From: Croceicoccus marinus
GTDB taxonomy: Bacteria; Pseudomonadota; Alphaproteobacteria; Sphingomonadales; Sphingomonadaceae
Assembly (NCBI RefSeq): GCF_001661675.2
Contig: NZ_CP019602.1
Span: 1,141,501 to 1,205,500 of the forward strand
DNA: 64,000 bases
Reading direction: 5' to 3'
Shown here piece by piece: positions 10,248-17,866 of the stretch. Both the position numbers and the translations under genes were made by a program. Under the pieces are notes generated by a model. The model was given only the letters and a program-made list of their open reading frames with translations, made no database searches and was not told the DNA's origin. Position 1 is the stretch's first letter; each line of letters starts with the position of its first letter.

Positions 10248-11162
10248 TCATTTCGCCTCCATGAAGCCATGCATCGTCAGCCACGAGGCGAAGGCATCGA
10301 ACCAGCCGGTGCTTGTCGTGGTCTTGGGGTACATGCCGAAGCCGTGGCCGCCCTGTTCATAATAATGAAACTCGACAGGCCGGCCGGCCGTGCGCCAGCT
10401 TTCGATCAGGCCGAAGTCGGTGGTCTGGAACAACGGATCGTCCGCCGCCAGCGCCACGAACAGCGGCGGTGCATCCTCGGGAACCGGCATGGCGTTCAGC
10501 GGGCCGTAGATATCCGCAAGGAAGGCGGGGTCGGCATCGGGGCCGTAGAGACCGGTCGCCATCGTCAGCGCAGCACCTGCAGAAAAGCCGACCATCCCGA
10601 TCCGGTCCGGATCGACGTTCCACTCATCCGCATTCGCGCGGATCAGCGCAAAGGCAGCCTCCGCATCGGTCAGCTGGGGCGCGATCGCCTTGGCCATTTC
10701 CTCGGGCGCGGGGCGGGGCGGGCGTGCGGCACTGTCACGCGGCATGCGGTCGGCCTGCTGGAACGCCTGCAGATCTGCAGGGGTCTGGTTCAGCCGGTAT
10801 TTCAGCACGAAGGCGGCGATACCCCTGTCGGCAAGCGCGCGCGCGACGTCCCAGCCTTCGTTCTCCATCGACAGCGTGCGGAACCCGCCGCCGGGGGCCA
10901 CCACCACCGCTGCGCCCGTCGCCTTGGCCGGATCGGGAAGGAAGGGCGTCAGCGTCGCATCGGTCACATTGCGCGCGAAACGGCTGCCATATTGCTGGTG
11001 CCACGATTCCGGAGCGGTCGCCCCAGGCAGCGTCCCGGTGTCGAGGTCGATCGCATCGGGCTGGGCAGGGACCTCGATCGAGACCATCTGATCGTCCTGC
11101 GCATAGGCCTGGACGGACGTAAAACTCAGCATCAGACCTGCGACGAGGGGTCCAAATTTCAT
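10248..11162 (-). CDS. Secreted alpha/beta hydrolase (acetyl-esterase/xylanase-associated type)
   Basis: The 304-residue protein begins with a signal peptide (MKFGPLVAGLMLSFTSVQAYAQ). The oxyanion region APGGGFRTLS, the nucleophile elbow GFSAG (Ser194), the aspartate in ALAADDPLF and the histidine in QGGHGFG form an esterase triad. The layout matches esterases that de-acylate plant polysaccharide. Start ATG 11162 has GGAGG 8 nt upstream. It lies downstream of the SapC-cupin pair and presumably acts in the periplasm in the same sugar locus. The true substrate is not shown. Confidence 0.8.
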   Translation of the reverse strand: MKFGPLVAGLMLSFTSVQAYAQDDQMVSIEVPAQPDAIDLDTGTLPGATAPESWHQQYGSRFARNVTDATLTPFLPDPAKATGAAVVVAPGGGFRTLSMENEGWDVARALADRGIAAFVLKYRLNQTPADLQAFQQADRMPRDSAARPPRPAPEEMAKAIAPQLTDAEAAFALIRANADEWNVDPDRIGMVGFSAGAALTMATGLYGPDADPAFLADIYGPLNAMPVPEDAPPLFVALAADDPLFQTTDFGLIESWRTAGRPVEFHYYEQGGHGFGMYPKTTTSTGWFDAFASWLTMHGFMEAK

Positions 11163-11279
11163 GATCATATCCTCCACCATGTGATTATCGGATGCTGGAA
11201 ACGCGCATCGCGGAATCGATGAAACACCGAATTCGCCGGAATGAATAATCCGACAATTGAAATTGCAGCAAGGTCATTC

Positions 11280-11295
11280 GCGTTTTCGCAAACGC
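11280..11295 (-). promoter_or_regulatory. Candidate LacI-type palindrome upstream of the esterase gene
   Basis: GCGTTT-tcgc-AAACGC is a perfect 6+6 inverted repeat lying 118 nt upstream of the hydrolase start. On the minus strand it overlaps a cre-like word TGAAAGCGTTTGCG. Palindromes with an AAACGC arm are common operators of LacI-family sugar repressors; binding is inferred only. Confidence 0.35.
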
Positions 11296-11382
11296 TTTCA
11301 TCTGCGCAAAGCCGCCAGTTTCCGCGCGAAAGCGGTGCTGCAATGCGCTCAATTGTCGGTGTAACTGCGGTTCGGCGGGGGC

Positions 11383-12390
11383 TCAGCTTCCGCGCAGCAT
11401 GCGCATGGCGGCCATGCGAATCCGCTGGTAGTTGCCATCCTGCAGCGGTCCGAGGATCCCGTGCAATTCGGGCGGCAAATGGTCCAGCGGATGACCATCT
11501 GGCCGAAACACGTAGTGATCGAACCAGGCCCGCCATGCCTCGCGCTCGGCAGGCGGCCGTTCCGCTATGGCGATCAGTGCCAGCATCATGGCCGCGAAGG
11601 GCTGGTCGGGGCCGGACGCGAAGCCGTCCCACCAGAAATTGACCAGCACGTTGACGGGATCCAGCGCCTCGACCTTGTGCCACCAGAGCTTGGGTATGTA
11701 GATCGCATCGCCCGGCTCCAACTCGGCGACAAGGGCGGTGTCGCGGATGGCGTCGAAGCGCGGATAACGCGGATCGCCCGCCTTACTGTCGACTGCCAGC
11801 CCGACCGGCTGCCCGGCCATAGTGAAGTCGATCGGACCGACGTAAAGATCGCCGATAGCCTCGGGCGGGAACAGGGTGAAGCGGCGCCGGCCCATCGCGG
11901 CGCAGGCGACATTGTCCTGCGTATCATAGTGACAGGCGACGCTCGAGGGATGTCCGATCCAGAAGCGTGGAAGGATCGATTGCGGCAGGAACGCCAGCCT
12001 GGTCAGCCCCTCGATACCGGGAAGATAGCGCTCCGATGGTAGCGATCCCATGTACAGCGTAGCGGTATCGTTACCGTCGGCGCCTTGCAGGATCCTGTCG
12101 AGCCCTTCCGCAAAGCCGACGCTTTCGCGCTGGAAGTTGAAGCCGGACAGGTTGTCGGCATAGTAATAGCGCCGGTCGGTTTCCGGTGATCCGATGAAAA
12201 TCTCCGCCTCGCGCCCCACGTCGAATTGCCGCAGATGGTCGAAGATCGACGCTTCTTCCTGCTTCAGCAGGGGCCAGTCGCGGGCGGCGGCCTTCATGAC
12301 GACCGGCCGGCATGGCTGCATCACATGCTCGCGAAACGCGTGCTCGGTGGCGAAATCCTGCGGGCTGGCGAGCGGAACGGGCTGCGACAT
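11383..12390 (-). CDS. JmjC-like cupin (Cupin_8) protein
   Basis: The 335-residue protein has the cupin iron site: His154 and Asp156 in CHYDTQDN and the distal His238 in PKLWWHKVEAL, with the LEPGDAIYIP strand before it. This is the 2-oxoglutarate/Fe(II) hydroxylase-type fold. Such cupins recur beside SapC, tryptophan halogenase-like proteins and TonB receptors in sphingomonads, Caulobacter and Xanthomonas sugar loci; their substrate is unknown. The ATG overlaps the sapC stop by one base (TGATG), so the two are co-translated. Confidence 0.82.
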   Translation of the reverse strand: MSQPVPLASPQDFATEHAFREHVMQPCRPVVMKAAARDWPLLKQEEASIFDHLRQFDVGREAEIFIGSPETDRRYYYADNLSGFNFQRESVGFAEGLDRILQGADGNDTATLYMGSLPSERYLPGIEGLTRLAFLPQSILPRFWIGHPSSVACHYDTQDNVACAAMGRRRFTLFPPEAIGDLYVGPIDFTMAGQPVGLAVDSKAGDPRYPRFDAIRDTALVAELEPGDAIYIPKLWWHKVEALDPVNVLVNFWWDGFASGPDQPFAAMMLALIAIAERPPAEREAWRAWFDHYVFRPDGHPLDHLPPELHGILGPLQDGNYQRIRMAAMRMLRGS

Positions 12391-13070
12391 CAGGCGTCGG
12401 CGAAAAGCCGCTCGTTACGTAGTCTGGCCATGTGCCTGATGTGATGGATCGACGCGGCCTGGATGTAGGCGATCTGAAGATCGCCGCGGCGGAACAGGTC
12501 GAGCGCCGCCTCGTCGGGTAGCGCGTGAAGCGAATCGAGGCTGGTCGAATACAGCCCGTCGAGCTGCAGGCGCGAGCCGTCGTCGAAATCCAGCGTGATG
12601 TCGATCGGCTCGATCAGCCGGTGTTCGACGAAGCGGGCGATCATGCTCTCGGTCTCGGGCAGGCCGCGGCCGAGGACCTGCATCGCGTGCTGGACCTGCT
12701 GCAGGGCGGGGGTGGCGGAACCCTGTTCGTCGAAGACGGGCTTGCCATGCGGAACGAAGACCGGATCGCCCGGCGCGACCGCGATCCTCCCCTCGTGCAA
12801 AAAGAAGCCCTGCCGCACCAGGTCGGCGGGGCGGTATCCCGGCAGCATGCCATCCGCGGCGAACAGGTTCGTCCCTGCCTCCAGCCCCATGACCGCACCA
12901 GCATAAAAGGCGCCGGTATCGGGATTCTTGGTGAAAAGGATCGGGTATTCGGTTGCCGCCAGCGGAATCTCCTCGCTAACGACCTGCACGAAATGCCGCT
13001 GCCCCGCATTGGCGAGGTCGAGCCTGAGGCTGGAATGGGACTGGTAATCGAGCAGTTCTAGTTCGGGCAC
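12390..13070 (-). CDS. SapC family protein
   Basis: The 226-residue cytoplasmic protein carries the SapC pattern: HFVQVVSEEIPLAATEYPILFTKNPDTGAFY is split here between the phrases VVSEEIPLAATEYPI and FTKNPDTGAF, then GYRPADLVRQGFF. The name comes from a Campylobacter surface-layer locus, but in alphaproteobacteria the gene travels with TonB receptors and halogenase-like genes. It is the first gene of the SapC-cupin unit and divergent from the receptor at 13287. Function is unproven. Confidence 0.82.
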   Translation of the reverse strand: MPELELLDYQSHSSLRLDLANAGQRHFVQVVSEEIPLAATEYPILFTKNPDTGAFYAGAVMGLEAGTNLFAADGMLPGYRPADLVRQGFFLHEGRIAVAPGDPVFVPHGKPVFDEQGSATPALQQVQHAMQVLGRGLPETESMIARFVEHRLIEPIDITLDFDDGSRLQLDGLYSTSLDSLHALPDEAALDLFRRGDLQIAYIQAASIHHIRHMARLRNERLFADA

Positions 13071-13164
13071 GCCTTCAACTCCTGCAATCTGTGCGCGCGC
13101 CGGTCTACCCGCGGCGACGGTGTCAGCCTACCCGCAAAAATCACTCAGACAAAATGTTGCAATC

Positions 13165-13175
13165 TTGTAGGAGTA
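13165..13175 (+). promoter_or_regulatory. Shared 11-bp intergenic word TTGTAGGAGTA, copy 1
   Basis: It lies in the 216-bp divergent region between sapC and the TonB receptor. The identical 11-mer is at 21896-21906, also in a divergent region of this sugar locus, and a related TTGTCGGAGTTA occurs at 62993-63004 before the second receptor. A candidate promoter TTGCAA-16-TATGAA (13157-13184) overlaps it. Role unknown. Confidence 0.4.
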
Positions 13176-13286
13176 TTCTATGAATCGGCGCGACTGGCAG
13201 GGTGGATGTTCGATTATCCTGCTGCCATCGAGATGGTTTGGGATTTCGTAACGCCGTAGAGCGACGACCTGAGGGGATGTAATCCG

Positions 13287-16220
13287 ATGAAAAACACGAG
13301 TTTTCTTATGCGTTCGCGCAAAATTGGTAGCGGTAACATGCTGCTGCTCGGCTGTGCGACGAGTGCGCTTGCATTGGTGTGCGCGACGCCCGCCATGGCG
13401 CAGGATTCGCAAGAATCGCAGGACGAGCCTGAAGCACAGGGCTCCGAGAGCAACGAGATCATCATCGTTACCGGCCTGCGCGGCTCACTCCAGCGCAACC
13501 TGGACGAGAAGCGCAACGCGGCTGGTGTCGTCGACGTGATCTCGGCCGAGGACATCGGCAAGTTCCCCGATTCCAACGTCGCGGCATCGCTGCAGCGCCT
13601 GCCGGGCGTGTCGATCCAGCGCAGCGGCGCGCGCGGCGAGGCGACGGGCATCACCGTTCGCGGCTTTGGCGGCGACTTCAACACCACGCTGTACGACGGA
13701 CGCCGGATCTCGACCGCGACGGGCAACCGCCAGATCGACTTCAGCACCGTGGGCGTGGACTTCATCGGCCAGCTCAGCGTTCTGAAGACTCCCGACGTCT
13801 CGCTGTCGTCCGATTCGATCGGCGCGACCGTCAATATCGAATTCCCCACGCCGTTCGACAATCCGGGCTTCCGCGCGGCCGTGACCGCATCGGGTTCGAT
13901 CCAGGACCGTTCGGGCGATATCGTTCCGACTGCGGGCATCCTGGTCAGCAACACCTGGAACGACACGTTCGGCGTGCTGGGCAGCGTGGTCTATACGCGC
14001 CGCGATACCGACAGCAACCGCGTCTATGTCAGCGGTTGGCCGGGCGGCAATTTCGCGCCCTGCCAGCTGGCCGGAAGCACGGCTGAAACCTGCGCGCCGA
14101 CCGCCGCGACGGTGGACCCCGATGTTCCGGCTGCGAACCAGCGCACCATTCCGGGCTGGTTCCCCCAGCAGTACGGCGCCGAACAGCAGCGCGTGAACGA
14201 CGAGCGTGTCGACGCGCGTCTCGCCCTGCAGTGGCAGCCGGCCTATGGAACCATGGTCACGCTGGACAACAACTATTCGCGCCAGAAGATCGAATCGAAC
14301 AACTATGCCTTCGGCGTGTGGTTCAACCAGACCGACCTGCGCAATGTCGAGCTGGACGAGAACGGCACCGCGGTGAATTTCACGCAGGCGGGTTCGCCCA
14401 CCGACTTCACCTCGGCGCTGAACAAGCAGATCCTCGAGACGAACCAGACGGGCCTGAACATCGAGTTCGAGGCCAGCGACAACCTGACCTTCGAGGTTGA
14501 CGGCGCCTATGCGAAGAGCAAGCTGAACCCCGGCGACGTGATCGGCAGCCTCAACGCCGACGTCGGCTATGGCGGCGCGCTTGGCACCAATCTGCAGTTC
14601 ATCGTGGACGGCGACAGCAACGAGGCGTTCCCCTCGCTCGCCAATTTCGGTCCGGCCGGGGTCGGCGGAGACTGGGCGAATACCGACCTGATCGGTTCGC
14701 ACGTCACCGTGAACCAGACCCAGCGCAATACGGACGAGCTTTGGCAGCTGCGCGCCGAGGGCCAGTGGCAGCAGGACGACCTGACGCTGCAGTTCGGCGG
14801 CCAGTATTACGAGGACCGCTTCGAGTTCGCCAACTACTCGACCTTCGTGAACAATTTCTGGCAGGCCTATGCCGGCTATGGCGATCCTTCGGGCCGCGAT
14901 ACGGGCATCGCGCCGCTGCCGGATTCGCTCTACCAGGGTACCATCAGCCTCGACGGGTTCATCCCCGGCTTCGACGGCGCGCTTCCGCCTTCCGTCTTCC
15001 TGATCAACCCGGTCGACTACCAGAACTATCTGACCGGCCTGGGCAATCCGCAGACGCAGGACATTCCCGGCTATAACGCAGGCTGCTGCGGCGGGAACTT
15101 CACCGGCACCTTCGACCAGGCGCTGGACGGCGGCAGCGTCCGCGACATCACCGAAAAGACCTGGGCGCTGTTCTTGCGTGCCAGCTTCGAATCCGAAATC
15201 GCCGGCATGCCGTTCTTCTTCAATGCCGGCATGCGGAACGAGAATTCGAACATCAAGGCGAACGGCAACGGCACGGTTCCGGTACTGATCCAGACCAGCA
15301 CGGCCGATCCGACGCTGCTGACGGTGACCCTGTCCGATCCGCAGCCGCTGACCGCCACGACGGACTACAACTACCTGCTGCCCAGCCTGGATACCCGGCT
15401 TGAAATCACGCCCGAATTCCAGATGAGGTTCAGCGCATCGCGCACCATCACCCGGCCCACGCTGAACCTGCTGTATCCGCAGCTGAACGTGGGCACCGGG
15501 CAGCGCGTCGGTGCGCTCAGCGCCGCGGGCGGCAATCCGTCGCTCAGGCCCTATCTGTCGGACAACTTCGACCTGGCGGCCGAATGGTACTACCAGCCGA
15601 ACTCGTATCTGTCGGTGAACGGCTTCCTGAAGAACGTGTCGAACTTCATCGTCGGCGGTGTCACCAACCAGACCATCAACGATGTGATCGATCCCACCAC
15701 CGGCCAGCCCGCCGTCTTCGCGGTGACGCAGCAGGTCAACGGGCCCGACGCCACGGTCAAGGGTATCGAACTGGCGCTGCAGCACGTGTTCGGCGACACC
15801 GGCTTCGGCTTCCAGGCCAATGCCACCTTCGTGGAAACGAACCGCCCCTATGACGAGAACGACATCTCGCAGACGGGCTTTGCGGTCACGGGCCTGGCCA
15901 ATTCGGCGAACTTCGTCGGCTTCTACGACAAGGACGGCTTCCAGATCCGCGCCGCGCTCAACTGGCGCGACGAATATCTGCTGCAGTTCGGGCAGAACCA
16001 GAACACCGGTTCGTTCGGCGCAGAGCCGACCTTTGTCGACCAAAGCTTCCAGATCGACCTGACCAGCAGCTATGACATCAACGACAACTTCAGCGTCTTT
16101 GGTGAAGTTCTGAACGTCAACAACAACAAGCAGAGCACCCACGGGCGCTTCTCGAACCAGCTGCTTGACGTGTTCGACTATGGTCGCCGCTACACGGCGG
16201 GGGTTCGCTTCCGCTATTGA
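13287..16220 (+). CDS. TonB-dependent receptor, sugar-locus type
   Basis: The 977-residue outer-membrane protein imports a ligand with TonB energy. It has a signal peptide ending ATPAMAQ, a TonB-box-like EIIIVTG, then a plug domain (about residues 60-190) with VVDVISAEDIGKFPDSNVA, LPGVSIQR and the RGFGG motif. A long beta-barrel follows and ends in the terminal aromatic GVRFRY. The size and the IGKFPD plug are typical of the receptor group found in carbohydrate loci. It is divergent from sapC and precedes the halogenase. A 15-bp operator-like word lies inside codons 12-17. Confidence 0.93.
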   Translation: MKNTSFLMRSRKIGSGNMLLLGCATSALALVCATPAMAQDSQESQDEPEAQGSESNEIIIVTGLRGSLQRNLDEKRNAAGVVDVISAEDIGKFPDSNVAASLQRLPGVSIQRSGARGEATGITVRGFGGDFNTTLYDGRRISTATGNRQIDFSTVGVDFIGQLSVLKTPDVSLSSDSIGATVNIEFPTPFDNPGFRAAVTASGSIQDRSGDIVPTAGILVSNTWNDTFGVLGSVVYTRRDTDSNRVYVSGWPGGNFAPCQLAGSTAETCAPTAATVDPDVPAANQRTIPGWFPQQYGAEQQRVNDERVDARLALQWQPAYGTMVTLDNNYSRQKIESNNYAFGVWFNQTDLRNVELDENGTAVNFTQAGSPTDFTSALNKQILETNQTGLNIEFEASDNLTFEVDGAYAKSKLNPGDVIGSLNADVGYGGALGTNLQFIVDGDSNEAFPSLANFGPAGVGGDWANTDLIGSHVTVNQTQRNTDELWQLRAEGQWQQDDLTLQFGGQYYEDRFEFANYSTFVNNFWQAYAGYGDPSGRDTGIAPLPDSLYQGTISLDGFIPGFDGALPPSVFLINPVDYQNYLTGLGNPQTQDIPGYNAGCCGGNFTGTFDQALDGGSVRDITEKTWALFLRASFESEIAGMPFFFNAGMRNENSNIKANGNGTVPVLIQTSTADPTLLTVTLSDPQPLTATTDYNYLLPSLDTRLEITPEFQMRFSASRTITRPTLNLLYPQLNVGTGQRVGALSAAGGNPSLRPYLSDNFDLAAEWYYQPNSYLSVNGFLKNVSNFIVGGVTNQTINDVIDPTTGQPAVFAVTQQVNGPDATVKGIELALQHVFGDTGFGFQANATFVETNRPYDENDISQTGFAVTGLANSANFVGFYDKDGFQIRAALNWRDEYLLQFGQNQNTGSFGAEPTFVDQSFQIDLTSSYDINDNFSVFGEVLNVNNNKQSTHGRFSNQLLDVFDYGRRYTAGVRFRY
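13324..13338 (+). promoter_or_regulatory. Operator-like 15-mer inside the receptor gene (copy 1 of 3)
   Basis: TTGGTAGCGGTAACA is the exact reverse complement of the 15-mers at 63124-63138 and 63210-63224. It has the imperfect dyad TGGTAGCG-GTAACA of LacI-family sugar operators and resembles the Caulobacter XylR site as I recall it. It uses GGT codons where the surrounding gene prefers GGC. This supports selection on the DNA word. Confidence 0.55.
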
Positions 16221-16232
16221 GGCTCTCCCCTG

Positions 16233-16269
16233 TGGCGGGGCGCAGGTTGATTGCGCCCCGCCATTTTTT
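16233..16269 (+). terminator. Intrinsic terminator after the TonB receptor gene
   Basis: TGGCGGGGCGCA pairs perfectly with TGCGCCCCGCCA around a 7-nt loop, and TTTTTT follows. It lies 12 nt after the receptor stop and directly before the halogenase start. Downstream expression therefore needs read-through or its own promoter. Confidence 0.92.
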
Positions 16270-16286
16270 CCGGTCATAGTGACGCC

Positions 16287-17825
16287 ATGGACAAGGTCGA
16301 CAGCATCGTCATCGTCGGCGGCGGCACCGCCGGTTGGCTGACCGCGGGCGTCATCGCCGCACGCCACCAGGGGCGGAGGCCGCATGGCTTTTCGGTGACC
16401 CTGGTCGAATCTCCCAACGTGCCGATCATCGGGGTGGGAGAGGGGACGTGGCCGACGCTGCGTTCGACGCTGCGCAAGATCGGCGTGTCGGAAACCGATT
16501 TCTTCCGCGAATGCGATGCCGCGTTCAAGCAGGGCGCCCGGTTCAATCGCTGGACCACGGGCGAGGCGGACGAGGGCTATTACCACCCGCTGATGCTGCC
16601 GCAGGGTTTCGCGCGCCTCAATCTCGTGCCGCACTGGCTGGAGAACGGGGACGAGAGCTTTTGCGATGCGGTGACCCCGCAGGGCCGGATCTGCGATCAG
16701 GGTCTTGCACCCAAGACCATCGCGACGCCCGAGTACGAGGGGCTGGCGAATTACGCCTATCACCTCGATGCGGGCAAGTTCTCCAAGTTCCTCACGAAGC
16801 ACTGCGTCGAAAAGCTGGGCGTGCGCCACGTCCTCGCCGATGTGAGCGAGGTCGTGCAGGCGCCGAACGGCGATGTCGCCTGCGTGAAGACCGCGGACGG
16901 GCAGGCCATCGACGGTGATCTGTTCATCGATTGCACCGGCTTCAAGGCGCTGCTGATCGAGGAGGCGATGAAGGTGCCGTTCCGCGACTGCAACGACGTG
17001 CTGTTCTGCGACACGGCGCTGGCGGTGCAGGTGCCTTACGCCGACCCGTCCGATCCGGTGGCCAGCCATACGATTTCCACCGCCCAGTCGGCGGGATGGA
17101 TCTGGGACATCGGCCTGCCGACCCGCCGCGGCGTCGGCCACGTCTTTTCCAGCAGCCATGTCGATGCCGACCATGCCGAGCGGGAACTGCGCGACTATAT
17201 CGGCCCGGCGGCAAGGGATCTGACGGTGCGCCGCATCCCGATCCGGTCGGGCCACCGCGAAACCTTCTGGAAGGGCAATGTCGTGGCGGTCGGCCTTGCC
17301 GCCGGTTTCCTCGAACCGCTGGAAGCATCCGCTATCGTGCTGATCGAGCTGTCGGCCAAGATGATCGCCGAACAGCTTCCCCCCAACCGCGACGTGATGG
17401 ACGTGATCGCCCGGCGCTTCAACGATACCACCGCTTATCGCTGGGGCCGGATCATCGATTTCCTGAAGCTGCATTATACGCTGACCAAGCGTACCGACAC
17501 CGACTTCTGGCGCGACAACACGCGGGCGGAAACCATTCCCGACCGGCTGCAGGGCCTGATGGAGCTGTGGAAATACCAGACCCCCTGGCTGCACGACGAA
17601 TTCGACCGGGCCGAGGAAGTGTTCCCCGCCGCCAGCTATCAATACGTGCTGTACGGCATGGGATATCGCACCGATGTCCCGCCGGGTGACGTCGCGGCAG
17701 AGCGCGAACTGGCCCAGCGCGTGCGCAGGGAGAATGACGCCCTGACGGCCAGGCTGCTCGCGGGCCTGCCCGGTCACCGCGATCTGCTCTCCAAGATATC
17801 GCAGCATGCGATGATGCCGGTGTGA
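16287..17825 (+). CDS. Flavin-dependent tryptophan halogenase-like protein
   Basis: The 512-residue FAD protein has the dinucleotide motif GGGTAGW (residues 11-17), GVGEGTWP, and a lysine at about position 81 in AAFKQGARFNRW that aligns with the catalytic lysine of PrnA. The halogenase tryptophan motif WxWxIP reads WIWDIGLP here, one residue longer. This variant is typical of the sugar-locus group, for which halogenation has mostly not been shown. Start ATG 16287 lies after the receptor terminator. Partner genes are the receptor, SapC and cupin. Confidence 0.87.
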   Translation: MDKVDSIVIVGGGTAGWLTAGVIAARHQGRRPHGFSVTLVESPNVPIIGVGEGTWPTLRSTLRKIGVSETDFFRECDAAFKQGARFNRWTTGEADEGYYHPLMLPQGFARLNLVPHWLENGDESFCDAVTPQGRICDQGLAPKTIATPEYEGLANYAYHLDAGKFSKFLTKHCVEKLGVRHVLADVSEVVQAPNGDVACVKTADGQAIDGDLFIDCTGFKALLIEEAMKVPFRDCNDVLFCDTALAVQVPYADPSDPVASHTISTAQSAGWIWDIGLPTRRGVGHVFSSSHVDADHAERELRDYIGPAARDLTVRRIPIRSGHRETFWKGNVVAVGLAAGFLEPLEASAIVLIELSAKMIAEQLPPNRDVMDVIARRFNDTTAYRWGRIIDFLKLHYTLTKRTDTDFWRDNTRAETIPDRLQGLMELWKYQTPWLHDEFDRAEEVFPAASYQYVLYGMGYRTDVPPGDVAAERELAQRVRRENDALTARLLAGLPGHRDLLSKISQHAMMPV

Positions 17826-17839
17826 TGCGGTCCCGCATC
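17824..17839 (+). terminator. Small hairpin between convergent halogenase and GH95 genes
   Basis: GATGCGG-TC-CCGCATC is a perfect 7-bp stem at the halogenase stop codon, in the 41-nt gap between converging genes. No T-run follows, and the 2-nt loop is tight. It may help to end transcription from either side. Confidence 0.3.
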
Positions 17840-17866
17840 GCGGACTGATCGCCGCGCGCTATTCCC

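Noticed and set aside
13485..17807. 1440-codon open frame antisense to the TonB receptor and halogenase genes
   Set aside because: It is a by-product of high GC and codon periodicity opposite two well-supported genes; the translation is Arg/His/Ala/Val-rich with no domain.
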